From Chloroflexota bacterium (GTDB lineage Bacteria; Chloroflexota; Anaerolineae; B4-G1; SLSP01), in assembly GCA_019873645.1 (NCBI GenBank), contig JAIOAX010000009.1:90493-154492 (forward strand): a stretch of 64,000 nucleotides of DNA, in the 5' to 3' direction. Within the stretch, counting starts at the first letter, position 1, and every line of letters begins with the position of its first letter. The notes under the pieces were generated by a model. The model had not been told where the DNA came from, did not search any database, and worked only from the letters and a program-made list of their open reading frames with translations. The position numbers and the translations under genes are program-made. Shown in pieces: positions 37,601 to 44,587 of this stretch.

Positions 37601-38027
37601 TAAAGGTTGGCTGATTGTTCCAGGTGACGCCGGTTTCCGTCCATGCGCCGGTGAGCGCCTGTGCTTTGATATCGAAACCCGAGCCGCTGGTCTGCGACAA
37701 TTCCAACGTCGCCGTCAGAATCACCGCATCGGCGGGCAAAGTGGAAAGGTCAAAAGCGGCCAGGGTACGGTACGTTGCCGCGGTGGGGAAAGTCACGATA
37801 CCAACCCTCACACTTGAATTCGTACCGTAGTTTGTGTCAGCACTCGCGCTGTTCACATAAGTGTCTTTGACGGCGGTGAACGTGCTTCGATAGCTCGTTC
37901 CTTGCTCTGCGCAAACCTCTACTGGCCCTTCGGGAAGGGACGGCGACTGCGCCCGTGCCGACGGCGCGGTCAAGAGCCACACGCTGACAACCAGCAACAA
38001 ACCGATCAACCATAAAGAACGCCTCAT
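31689..38027 (-). CDS. Giant multidomain secreted protein with gingipain-like (C25) cysteine peptidase core
   Basis: A 2112-residue exported protein with a signal peptide ending at about SARA-Q. In order: two DNRLRE-type beta-sandwiches (about 48-215 and 216-385; TWNNQPTF and TWNNRPGD are their landmarks), two PKD/Ig-like domains (about 390-590), a CARDB-like domain (VVSGMWYNLGESRVYYIIKNTG), an Fn3-like domain, further beta domains, then a caspase-fold region. There YRGHG (His1394) and LACSTG (Cys1430) form the His-Cys pair of peptidase family C25. Beyond are CARDB-like and two PKD domains (PYSYTLDFGDGE, PYTYTVDYDDGS) and the tail KIFLPLVLRNM. AGGAGG precedes the ATG. A repeat-derived peptide (QSAISGQQSAI) lies in the first PKD domain. 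Confidence 0.87.
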   Translation of the reverse strand: MRRSLWLIGLLLVVSVWLLTAPSARAQSPSLPEGPVEVCAEQGTSYRSTFTAVKDTYVNSASADTNYGTNSSVRVGIVTFPTAATYRTLAAFDLSTLPADAVILTATLELSQTSGSGFDIKAQALTGAWTETGVTWNNQPTFTTVDEVLEGAPDGSWRRWDITPVVQKWYAGTLANHGVRLIFNFGTNGSRYFSSREGANPPRLVVEYVRRATLTVQADTSISQAYPTQNYGNAVDVSVGRNETTFNESHALLQFNVSSVPAGSTIISATLILQGTINRALTSPQAAIAISPTANLGSWTEMGVTWNNRPGDESQGDPSSTFVDGGFNYWNVTNIVRAWNSGALLNYGFRLKPANGELGSASLVAREGSPDPQLIITYGPPPCYPATSVTIGGATQGVTDQPYSFDASILPATATPPITYTWQATEQSAISGQQSAITYTWSTPGWKTITVTVANCESSVMDTHLVSITVPPPACTPVTNLSVSGPTQGITNTAYTFNAQATPSGATKPVVYTWEADEQTPSSDGTVIKSYTWATPGTKHITVTVSNCGGAAVVVRYHTIEVVPRDQLPDIVVSGMWYNLGESRVYYIIKNTGGSAAPANFAVDLTQAITVVAQTEYPEILQPGWVRSRYIDYVWNCAAFPPGTVALRAMITADSGDTVLEREEANNSFEDWWLCDPYPPEIIVGPFITTTEHTAQITWTTNKPTRTDFDYGRNGPFNITTISDMTYRTQHEVSLSGLDHASIYWYRIRFTDEQGLFNTTSGAYFETRAVGTDPATLGVVGMSEYPSTKYEFWTLYADVTSDVAGVDRVSFFIDGQLIGRDYTPTGTRYEVYVSPAALGLSRADWFKSHTLQVQAYNLENEPTAKTATITPANRPMPGEAFFVSPSPDKSVYIDGTTAPAGTLVNVTAYGRQYMWMCTEFGHAEGNDVPPGMDGIGCSNVMQNVSVMRFYLDGTLVATHNPGAGTYSHSLDIDLVGKTVGSHILRFEAQTSGGSVYTDERTIQLAQGRGELDFERAATRQGNAIKVTLTIRNIGVGTAYVDYVEDFARGFQVIETSNMYGLMSPTASYYEVKNNDYGETPERKIRIELSSDTTGEITLAPGASFAVIYKLVPILYPQAESYFIGSGSGSEHTASVRYRLEGVGGNITRNFQVGANLVDGVWVDVVVAQIAASSDYIIVTSPAGLAAYTSPITWRTCQGTQRELSLLLSEMAELATYRNAVLGYLPIAPCPTTVDALLEPGGLWANALHPNFRAYHAGGYVLFVGEDEIIPAQGAGYGPSYSDLRYASTSGEAKPELVLGRIVGPDLGTLRRGIESSLVVAKTGVGFDRQRALLNSGRGDGAGDFWTQANEIADRLNFASITRLRWTNYATAADMLAAFKPELAQGQGLVVYRGHGNASYWQDDGTVGLNTSDVSGFNLNGYHPFVFGLACSTGDYRDNYSMPEAWLRKGAGLYIGAVSASDRGANGTAGRAFFNRWGSNNALSIGYAFTDMARDHWADSDGWKEWIYQYHMFGDPKFGALPTLTANAVQLAAPDGPIGALSLTLPDYAVTTDEDGFDHLTIPDGSEWLSPTEYIVPMWKVTYTYPQGQRVQDVALTLQSGLVVTTGLQLPTYIPAIDCDCAAPLQATAAITGFYPKFAQDYEWHVVENPDGTSTLELSLYPFTYNPETTDALFYQEWGFDIAVFTTTVSIVDLQPAQATYRLVEPVTTTLVVDNSGTEQMLIVQPTVKSLSENVETALPLQALRAITGTSMLDLVITETLPAGDYYLDVTLADLEGHVLDTEVTEFTVGVVAGEVTDLTAAPTHFRPGDAVNIALTFQNTGDVTLDGVVFIRVESADGVTQTAGFTHTLTALAPGATRTFTDAWAAVNALPDTLYRVVGYVQYALQTSAPRVAQVSTVVPVTGVTLSRVGSGDINPYTVVDFSADIAPDDASKPYSYTLDFGDGESAAGVSSADPFTFTHAFTLTGNYTVTVTVWNDELTPPVTDTLAVAVVPPVVCVDVSAVTLGLLTTGDIYTTTVVHFAADIAPDNATKPYTYTVDYDDGSVVVATVGSADPLALTHTFAATGVYTVELAVWNCALTQPQAIRDTVTVTVIALPTAEHKIFLPLVLRNM

Positions 38028-38250
38028 CTCTGTACCTCCTAAAAATAGTCTGATAGTCGTTAGTCAAATAGTCCTGCAATCACTTTCATTGCTACACCGC
38101 AGGCTCGGTTACATTTCTCTCTTGGGGGTATCCCTATGCAAAATGAGAATGGATTCAGGCTTTATGGTAACACAGCGCCGTCATAAAAACGTCATAACCC
38201 GGCGACATTCAGAATTTTCGTTGTCTTGCTGTGGATTTTCTTCGTCTTGC

Positions 38251-38325
38251 TGTGGCCGGTCGGTCTCCGACCGTGCCACCACAGGTGCAGGCGTGGGCGG
38301 GCGCGGTCAAAGACCGGCCCGAGCC
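38251..38325. repeat. Palindromic spacer module (ccggtcggtctccgaccg)
   Basis: TGTGG..CGGTCtccGACCG..CCACCACA forms a hairpin, followed by a partner gcgcggtcaaagaccggccc. It matches the module at 10661-10690 and the cores of two miniature elements. The surrounding 38028-38552 gap has no gene I can support. Confidence 0.6.
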
Positions 38326-38394
38326 ATTCCCAATCCGTTGTCCTATACCCGCCATTGGCCTCTGACGCGCTTACAGGTATAATCTAAGCATTCA

Positions 38395-38520
38395 GCAGTC
38401 AGCTTTCAGCTATCAGCTAAACTGACGGCTGACGGCTGAAGGCTGACGGCTGAAGGCTGACGGCTGAAGGCTGACGGCTGAAGGCTGACGGCTGACGGCT
38501 GACGGCTGACGGCCGACCGC
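38395..38520. repeat. 7-bp degenerate tandem array (ctgacgg/ctgaagg)
   Basis: About 14 units of ctgacgg or ctgaagg at 38421-38520, preceded by the looser phrase cagtcagctttcagctatcag. The array ends about 30 bases before the sulfatase start. The looser phrase also occurs inside the coding region at 36718-36752. Confidence 0.8.
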
Positions 38521-38552
38521 TGAGAGTTAATAGCTCATCGAGGAGTGCAACT

Positions 38553-40019
38553 ATGAAAACCATCGTCATCTTATCCGATTCGCTGAACCGCCATTACCTG
38601 CCGATGTACGGCAATGATTGGGTGATTGCGCCACATCTGGCGCGGTTTGCCGAGCGGTCGGTGGTCTTCGACAATCACTGGATCGGCTCTGCGCCGTGTA
38701 TGCCCGCGCGGCGGGATATGCTCACCGGACGGCTGAATTTCCTGGAGCGTGAGTGGGGCGGCATGGAGCCGTTCGACATTCCGTTCCCGCATTTGCTGCG
38801 TGATCACGCGAACGTTTTCTGTCACATGGAGACCGACCACTATCACTACTTCCACGTCGGCGGCGAGAACTACCACAGTCCCTTCAACACCTGGGCCTTG
38901 CATCGCGGGCAGGAGGCCGATGCATTCGTCTCGCGGGTCGCGTCGCCGGAGGAGCCGGAGCACCTGGGCCAGTGGCGCGCGCAGTACGCGAAAAACCAAC
39001 TGGCGTTCAAAACGGAGGCCGATTATTCGACGCCGCAGACGTTCCAGGGCGCCATTGACTGGCTCAGGGCGAACGAGGGGGCCGACAACTATCTGCTGTG
39101 GGTGGAAGTCTTCGATCCGCATGAACCATTCGACTGCCCACAGCACTATCTCGACATGTATGGCGACGATTGGAATGGCCCGCTCTACAACTGGAGCGGC
39201 TACGACAAAGTAGACGAGGATAGTCCTGCCACCCGGCACCTGCGCAAGCAATACGCCGCCACGCTCACGATGATGGATGCCTGGTTTGGCAAGCTGCTGG
39301 ACGAATTGACGCGCCAGAACGCCTTCGAGGACACGCTCATCATCGTCACTACCGACCATGGACATCTGCTCGGCGAACGTGGCCTGACCGGCAAGAACGC
39401 CTGGCACTGCTGGAACGAGCTGGCGCACATCCCGTTGCTGGTGCACCTGCCCGGCGATGCGCATGCGGGCGAGCACCGCGCCCAGCTCACGCAGAATATT
39501 GACCTGATGCCCACGCTCTGCGATTACTACAACGTGCCGATCCACCATCCGATCCACGGCGAATCGTGGCGTCCTATACTGGAAGCGAACGCTCCGGCGC
39601 GGCGCAGAGCTGCGCTCTATGGCTGGTTCGGGCAGACGGTGAACGTGACGGACGGACGCTGCACCTACTTCCGTGCGCCGGTTGCCGAGGAAAACCAACC
39701 GCTCTACCGCTACTTTCTGACGCCCGGCACCTTCAGTTTCCGCGATGTGTGCCCCTTGAGCTTCTACGACGAAGCGAAGCTGGGCCTGTGGCTGCCCTAC
39801 ACCGATTATCCCGTCATCCGCGCCCGCGCCCACAAACGTCGCAGTCCCGAGTGGGCCGACACACGGCTCTACGACATCCGCCGCGATTACGCTCAAACGC
39901 AAGACCTCGCCGGGACGGAGCTGGAGATCGAGTACACCGTGCTCCTGGTTGAAACGATGCAGGCGATGGACGCACCACCGGAGCAGTTCGAGCGTCTGGG
40001 GCTGGAAGCATCCTTGTAA
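38553..40019 (+). CDS. Type I sulfatase (formylglycine-dependent)
   Basis: A 488-residue sulfatase or arylsulfatase-like enzyme. The modification motif CMPAR at residues 49-53 (C-x-P-x-R) provides the Cys that becomes formylglycine. Metal and phosphate/sulfate-site landmarks are ILSDSLNRHYLPMYG, FDPHEPFDCPQHY and TTDHGHLLGERGLTGKN. No signal peptide is visible, so it would be cytoplasmic or exported by another route. The ATG has GAGGAG upstream. The next gene, a CE15-like esterase, starts 39 bases later in the same direction, suggesting action on decorated plant or algal oligosaccharides. No sulfatase-maturing enzyme is adjacent. Confidence 0.9.
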   Translation: MKTIVILSDSLNRHYLPMYGNDWVIAPHLARFAERSVVFDNHWIGSAPCMPARRDMLTGRLNFLEREWGGMEPFDIPFPHLLRDHANVFCHMETDHYHYFHVGGENYHSPFNTWALHRGQEADAFVSRVASPEEPEHLGQWRAQYAKNQLAFKTEADYSTPQTFQGAIDWLRANEGADNYLLWVEVFDPHEPFDCPQHYLDMYGDDWNGPLYNWSGYDKVDEDSPATRHLRKQYAATLTMMDAWFGKLLDELTRQNAFEDTLIIVTTDHGHLLGERGLTGKNAWHCWNELAHIPLLVHLPGDAHAGEHRAQLTQNIDLMPTLCDYYNVPIHHPIHGESWRPILEANAPARRRAALYGWFGQTVNVTDGRCTYFRAPVAEENQPLYRYFLTPGTFSFRDVCPLSFYDEAKLGLWLPYTDYPVIRARAHKRRSPEWADTRLYDIRRDYAQTQDLAGTELEIEYTVLLVETMQAMDAPPEQFERLGLEASL

Positions 40020-40058
40020 ACCTGCGTTCCAACGTTCTAACGATTTCTCGGAGGTTTT

Positions 40059-41264
40059 ATGACGATTATCTACGATGAAGCCGAAGTCCCAAGCTATGTC
40101 TTGCCCGATCCGTTGCTCTTTGCCGATGGCACGCCGGTGACGACGTCGGAAGCCTGGGCGGCGCGGCGGGCTGAAATTCTCGCATTGTTTGAGCATCACG
40201 TCTACGGGGTATTGCCCGGTAGACCGGAGCGTATGGCTTTTGAGAGCACCTCTATAGATGTGCAGGCACTGTCCGGTGTGGCAACCCGCAAAGAAGTGAC
40301 CGTGCATCTTGCCGGCAATGGCAATACCGTTGCCATGAACATCCTGATTTATCTGCCTAACGCGCATCCACGGCCCATACCGATTTTTGTCGGCCTGAAC
40401 TTTATGGGTAACCATACCATTCATGCGGATCCCGGCATTGCGCTCCCCACAAGCTGGGTGCCGGCTTTCTTCCCGTCCGGTGGAATCCAAAACCACCGCG
40501 CGACCGATGCCGAGCGCGGCTTGGCGGCCTCCCGCTGGGCCGTAGAACGCATCCTCGAACGTGGCTATGGACTGGCGACCATCTACTGCGGCGACATTGA
40601 CCCGGACTTCGATGACGGCTTTCAGAACGGCGTCCATGCCCTTTTCCCTCGTGACGACTCGGCCGGCGATGCCTGGGCTACGCTCGGCGCGTGGGCCTGG
40701 GGGTTGCAGCGGGCGATGGATTACTTCGAGACGGATGACGATATTGACGCGGCGCGTGTCGCGGTGCTTGGGCACTCGCGGCTTGGCAAGGCGGCGGTGT
40801 GGGCCGGAGCCTCTGATCCGCGCTTTGCCCTCGTCATCTCGAACAACTCCGGCTGTGGTGGGGCTGCGCTCTCGCGGCGGCGCTATGGGGAAACGGTTGG
40901 CATCATCAACAGCAAGTTCCCGCACTGGTTCTGCACGAACTTCAAACGCTACAACGATAACGAAGATGCCCTGCCGGTGGACCAGCATATGCTTCTGTCG
41001 CTGGTGGCGCCGCGTCCGCTGTATGTCGCCAGCGCCGTCGAAGATCGCTGGTCTGATCCGCGCGGGGAATTCCTCAGCGCGCTCCATGCCAGCCCGGTCT
41101 ACCGCTTGCTGGGCACAGCCGGACTGCCGGTTGCGCAGATGCCGGACCTCGAACAGCCGGTGATGGGCGCGCTTGCCTACCATATCCGCACCGGCAAGCA
41201 CGATGTCACGGCCTACGACTGGGAACAATATCTCAATTTCGCGGATTTACACTTGCGGTCATGA
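40059..41264 (+). CDS. CE15-like glucuronoyl esterase
   Basis: A 401-residue alpha/beta-hydrolase. [17 protein letters not shown] contains the G-x-S-R-x-G-K nucleophile motif of carbohydrate esterase family 15, with Ser240. Candidate partners are Glu328 in [13 protein letters not shown] and His381 in HDVTAYDW. Typical members cleave the ester between 4-O-methylglucuronic acid of xylan and lignin alcohols. There is no signal peptide, so the cytoplasmic substrate would be an imported ester-bearing oligosaccharide. It is probably cotranscribed with the sulfatase and ends at a strong terminator. Confidence 0.83.
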   Translation: MTIIYDEAEVPSYVLPDPLLFADGTPVTTSEAWAARRAEILALFEHHVYGVLPGRPERMAFESTSIDVQALSGVATRKEVTVHLAGNGNTVAMNILIYLPNAHPRPIPIFVGLNFMGNHTIHADPGIALPTSWVPAFFPSGGIQNHRATDAERGLAASRWAVERILERGYGLATIYCGDIDPDFDDGFQNGVHALFPRDDSAGDAWATLGAWAWGLQRAMDYFETDDDIDAARVAVLGHSRLGKAAVWAGASDPRFALVISNNSGCGGAALSRRRYGETVGIINSKFPHWFCTNFKRYNDNEDALPVDQHMLLSLVAPRPLYVASAVEDRWSDPRGEFLSALHASPVYRLLGTAGLPVAQMPDLEQPVMGALAYHIRTGKHDVTAYDWEQYLNFADLHLRS

Positions 41265-41319
41265 TTCAGATGGGGCCCACCTTGGGAACGACCGGGGTGT
41301 TCCATCTTTCAGAAACATA

Positions 41320-41353
41320 AAGCCGAGGGCGTGCCTGCGCCCTCGGCTTTACA
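41320..41353 (+). terminator. Intrinsic terminator after the CE15-like gene
   Basis: AAGCCGAGGGCG and CGCCCTCGGCTT form a 12-bp stem with a 6-base loop, followed by tttaca. Confidence 0.8.
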
Positions 41354-42087
41354 CAAGGAGGAAGACTGACTCTTGCTTACTACACAGCCAGATTATAACA
41401 CTGCGCCTCATTTCATACTTGACGCAAACCTTACGTTAATCTTTCAAAAATCTGACGCCGCCTGTCCATATTCCTCCATAATCTTCACCGTCTTGTGTCG
41501 TTTTGCACTTGTGCTACCATAAGCGTAAGCGTGTCGGTTGTCAATGTGACAAGAACTTGTCAACCGCTACGATAAACGTTCCAGCTCTTTAACGTTCTAA
41601 CGCATTATAGTAAAATTAGCACATTAACACGTGATGAGGTATTTTCGGCAGCCCACGAGTCTTCCAGGTGCTGCAAGGTATCCGCCCGTTGATGACGCCA
41701 GTGCCAACGGAGGCGGAAACGTTTCTGCCGCGACCCAAACCGCTGCCAGGCTGCGCGATACGCCTCTGGGGACACCTGCTGTAGCCGCTGCAGTAAATCG
41801 GCTACAGTCGCATCTTCACTGCGATAGAGCAACCAGACGCCAGTCAACCCTATCGAGCACGAGCTGCTGGCGGCGATGTTGACGGCAATAACTGCTGCTT
41901 TTCCCGCGCACCTCACAGCAAGTCTGCTGCGACGCTGGTATGACCTGGGCGGCAATATCCCCAACGTCTCCTTATCGGCCAAACGCTACGCGAGCTTTTT
42001 CAAGCTAAACAAACGTCATGGCATTACGACGAGCTATAGGAACGTGCCAGGAACGTGAGGAATAAGTGCTGATTCCCAAAATCGTGG
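41354..42087. other. Gene-poor interval with one doubtful reading frame
   Basis: I find no gene here that I would defend. The minus strand of 41605-41982 is open for 125 codons. Its second half (ADLLQRLQQVSPEAYRAAWQRFGSRQKRF) looks protein-like, but the first half does not, and no ribosome binding site precedes the TTG start. It may be a remnant. Near 41535-41565 there are short gtcaa/ttgac inverted repeats. Confidence 0.3.
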
Positions 42088-42093
42088 TATAAT
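42088..42093 (+). promoter_or_regulatory. Putative extended -10 promoter of the Hsp70-like gene
   Basis: TATAAT preceded by TGG (tggTATAAT), about 86 bases before the start codon. The -35 region is poor (GTGCTG). No CIRCE-type heat-shock operator is visible. Confidence 0.5.
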
Positions 42094-42179
42094 TTTCTTT
42101 TGCTTTGTCACCGGCCTATACCGCCGTTCCGCTCTGAATCCGTTTCATCCGTTAAATCCGTTGACGCAAAGGAGAAGTT

Positions 42180-43994
42180 ATGCCACGCATTGGGATTGAC
42201 TTTGGCACCACCAACTCGTCGGTGGCGTATTACGATGGCAAGCGGTTACACCCCATCGAACTTGACCCGGCCAACGAAAACCCCCACGTGCTGCCCTCGC
42301 TCATCTATATGGACCGCGAGTACCACACTCTGCTCGGCACGGCGGCCGCCAATGAATACCTGGCGCGCGAGACGGGTCGCCGCATCGTGTGGGAGCGCAG
42401 GGAGATTCATCCCATTGAGATCATCGTCGGCGGGAGCGGCTCCGGCCCCATCCGCTACTGGCACGATTTGTACATTGACACCGATGTCGGGGCGAACGGG
42501 CGGCTGCTGCAATCGGTCAAAACTGCGTTGCGCGATCCACGCTATGAGGGCACGAACATTTTTGAACGTTATTTTACCCTTGATGAGCTGATCGCCATCA
42601 TCCTGCGCTCGATGAAGGCCAGCGCCGAGGCGCAACTGGGTGAACCCTGCGACAGTGTTGTGCTGGGCCGGCCGGTGCGTTTTTGCGACTCTCCCGCCGA
42701 CACCCAACACGCTGAAGAAATCCTCTACAAAGCGGCGCTCTTCGCCGGATTCCGCGAGATTGCTTTCCAGATGGAGCCGATCGCTGCGGCGCACCTCTAC
42801 CATATCACGGCGGCGAAGCGGGAGACCGCGCTTATCTTCGACTTCGGCGGCGGCACGCTCGACCTGACGATTGCCGAGGTAGGCGGCAAGCAGCCGCCCA
42901 CCGTCATTGCCACGCGCGGCGTCCTCGTTGGCGGCGATGACCTCGACCGGCGCATTATGATCTCATTGCTCAAGTACTTCGGGCTAGGTACGCATGTGGA
43001 CGGCGGTATGGACTTTCCGGCGGACTATCTGGATTTACTGCACACCTGGCAGACCATGCCGGAACTCTCGCGGCCTACGCCTCTGGAGCGCATCCGTAAA
43101 TTTCAGAAAACGGCCGATAACCCGCAGGCTATGCGCGCGCTGGAAACGCTGGTCACGCAGAACATCGGTTTCGACCTTTTCCGGCATATCGAACGGACGA
43201 AGAGGAGGCTCACCGATGCGCTTATGGCGCGCCTGGACTACGACTACGAGTATATCGCCATCCACGAGCGGATTCTGCGCCGGGCGTTTGAAGAGCTGAT
43301 CGAACAGGAAGTGAACACTGTGGCGCGTGAGCTGCGACAGGTGGTGGCCGATGCGGGGATACGATTGGAGCAGGTGGATGTGGTGTTGCGCACCGGCGGC
43401 ACGTCGCTGGTGCCGGCGTTCGTGCATCTGCTTGAAAGCCTCTTCGGCCACACGAAGATCCGCGAGATGGACCCGTTGACCTCGGTGGTGGGCGGTATGG
43501 CGGTCGTGGCGCAGCAGGAGCTGGGCCACCGTCCCCCATACGCCTATCGTTACGAGAATCCTTTTGCCTACATCAAGGCTACCAGTGGACGAGATTATCA
43601 GTCCATGATTCTGCGCGCCTACCGGTCCTGTTATACTGACCGTGACTACATCATGACCACCGTGCCGCTGGCATTGACCGGTCTTTATGCCGTGAAGCCC
43701 GCCGATCTTGACTATGACTCTGAAGCGGATAAGCTGTTGCGCTTCAAATTGACCCGTCCCAGCAAAGTCTACGTCATCTACCAGGCCAAGGCGCGTCAGT
43801 TGCCTAAGTGGTTACAGGGTTTTACCCGCGAGGAAAACTTACAGGTGGACATTCAAACACCGGGGGGAACGTATCCGTTTTGCGTCTATAGCCGCGATTT
43901 TCCGGCGGGCGCCTTCGCGCTCGGCGGCGCCCACGCGAAAGGCTATGACGGGGTGGTGTTTCTCAACTACATCGTTGCTGCCCGACCGCATTAA
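42180..43994 (+). CDS. Hsp70-family ATPase (YegD-like) with unusual C-terminal beta domain
   Basis: A 604-residue protein. Residues 1-455 are an actin-fold Hsp70 ATPase: IGIDFGTTNSSVA (phosphate 1), LIFDFGGGTLDLTI (phosphate 2) and VLRTGGTSLVPAFVHLL (adenosine). The substrate-binding domain of DnaK is missing. Residues 485-604 (TTVPLALTGLYAVKPADLDY ... VYVIYQAKARQLPKWLQGF ... VYSRDFPAGAFALGG) resemble a beta-sandwich that I associate with secreted carbohydrate-active proteins, where it reads VYVAYDSRA..LPxWL and YSKDFPAGxVTLGGN. There is no signal peptide. The role is unknown; possibly a cytoplasmic chaperone or scaffold that recognises a glycan-like or protein ligand. Confidence 0.86.
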   Translation: MPRIGIDFGTTNSSVAYYDGKRLHPIELDPANENPHVLPSLIYMDREYHTLLGTAAANEYLARETGRRIVWERREIHPIEIIVGGSGSGPIRYWHDLYIDTDVGANGRLLQSVKTALRDPRYEGTNIFERYFTLDELIAIILRSMKASAEAQLGEPCDSVVLGRPVRFCDSPADTQHAEEILYKAALFAGFREIAFQMEPIAAAHLYHITAAKRETALIFDFGGGTLDLTIAEVGGKQPPTVIATRGVLVGGDDLDRRIMISLLKYFGLGTHVDGGMDFPADYLDLLHTWQTMPELSRPTPLERIRKFQKTADNPQAMRALETLVTQNIGFDLFRHIERTKRRLTDALMARLDYDYEYIAIHERILRRAFEELIEQEVNTVARELRQVVADAGIRLEQVDVVLRTGGTSLVPAFVHLLESLFGHTKIREMDPLTSVVGGMAVVAQQELGHRPPYAYRYENPFAYIKATSGRDYQSMILRAYRSCYTDRDYIMTTVPLALTGLYAVKPADLDYDSEADKLLRFKLTRPSKVYVIYQAKARQLPKWLQGFTREENLQVDIQTPGGTYPFCVYSRDFPAGAFALGGAHAKGYDGVVFLNYIVAARPH

Positions 43995-44007
43995 AACCTT
44001 ACCACAA

Positions 44008-44175
44008 GGGTGCATTTCAACTTCGGGGCAAATCTTGCTGTGGCAAATCTTGCTGTGGCCGGTCTCTGACCGCGCCACTGCGGGATCAGCCGCTGCGCAG
44101 GCGCGGTCTGGAGACCGGCCTGCGCAGCGGCCGGTCGCCGTATCCGATAAATCGCCTTCATCCTGAAATGCACCC
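44008..44175. mobile_element. Miniature inverted-repeat element, family A, with target duplication
   Basis: A 168-bp element with terminal inverted repeats gggtgcatttca and tgaaatgcaccc. Inside are gccggtctctgaccgcgcc palindromes. The left flank is ttaccacaa (43999-44007). The right flank is ttaccac at 44176-44182, interrupted by a second element and completed by aa at 44366-44367. The 9-bp duplication is therefore intact once the second element is removed. No coding capacity. Confidence 0.8.
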
Positions 44176-44182
44176 TTACCAC

Positions 44183-44355
44183 TAGGGCTATCGCATTTGG
44201 AAAACTTTGTCCCGTCGTGCTGTCTGTTGTGCCGCTAAAGCGGCATTTTTAGGGGGGATTTTTGTGGCGGGGCGAAGCCCCGCCACAAAAATCCCCCTTT
44301 CCCTGGCCTTTAGGCCGTATTCAGTTGCCGGAAGCGGCCAAATGCGATAGCCCTA
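44183..44355. mobile_element. Miniature inverted-repeat element, family B, inserted in the flank of the previous element
   Basis: A 173-bp element with ends tagggctatcgcatttgg and ccaaatgcgataGCCCTA, an 18-bp perfect inverted repeat. Both sides carry cccttaccac (44173-44182 and 44356-44365), a 10-bp duplication. The interior holds a long palindrome (ggggatttttgtggcgg..ccgccacaaaaatcccc). No coding capacity, so a transposase would act in trans. Confidence 0.85.
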
Positions 44356-44488
44356 CCCTTACCACAAAGCAACTATTACAGTCTTGGAATGTGGTGTAAA
44401 ATAGTTATAGGATTGTGATGGCGTGGCGAATAAGTACACGAAGCCGTAAAGGTGACTGATTTCAGGCGAGACAAAGCGGAGGTGTGCT

Positions 44489-44587
44489 GTGTCAGATGTA
44501 ATCTCTACCGGCATGCCAATTGAACTGGCCGAACATAAGTACTATCAGCTAGATGCTATCGCCGTGCCAGCACGCCGATCCCTGTGA
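44489..44587 (+). CDS. Possible 32-codon peptide or gene remnant
   Basis: GTG at 44489 follows GGAGGTG closely and opens a frame reading MSDVISTGMPIELAEHKYYQ ... RRSL, ending at 44587 inside the 3' end of the convergent gene. A weak TTGGAA...TAAAAT promoter lies near 44383-44405. The start looks like that of a real protein that has been cut short. Very uncertain. Confidence 0.25.
   Translation: MSDVISTGMPIELAEHKYYQLDAIAVPARRSL

Noticed and set aside
38571..41228. An 885-codon open frame on the minus strand
   Set aside because: It lies opposite the sulfatase and esterase genes, is Arg/His-rich, has no recognisable motif and is explained by GC-rich codon shadowing.
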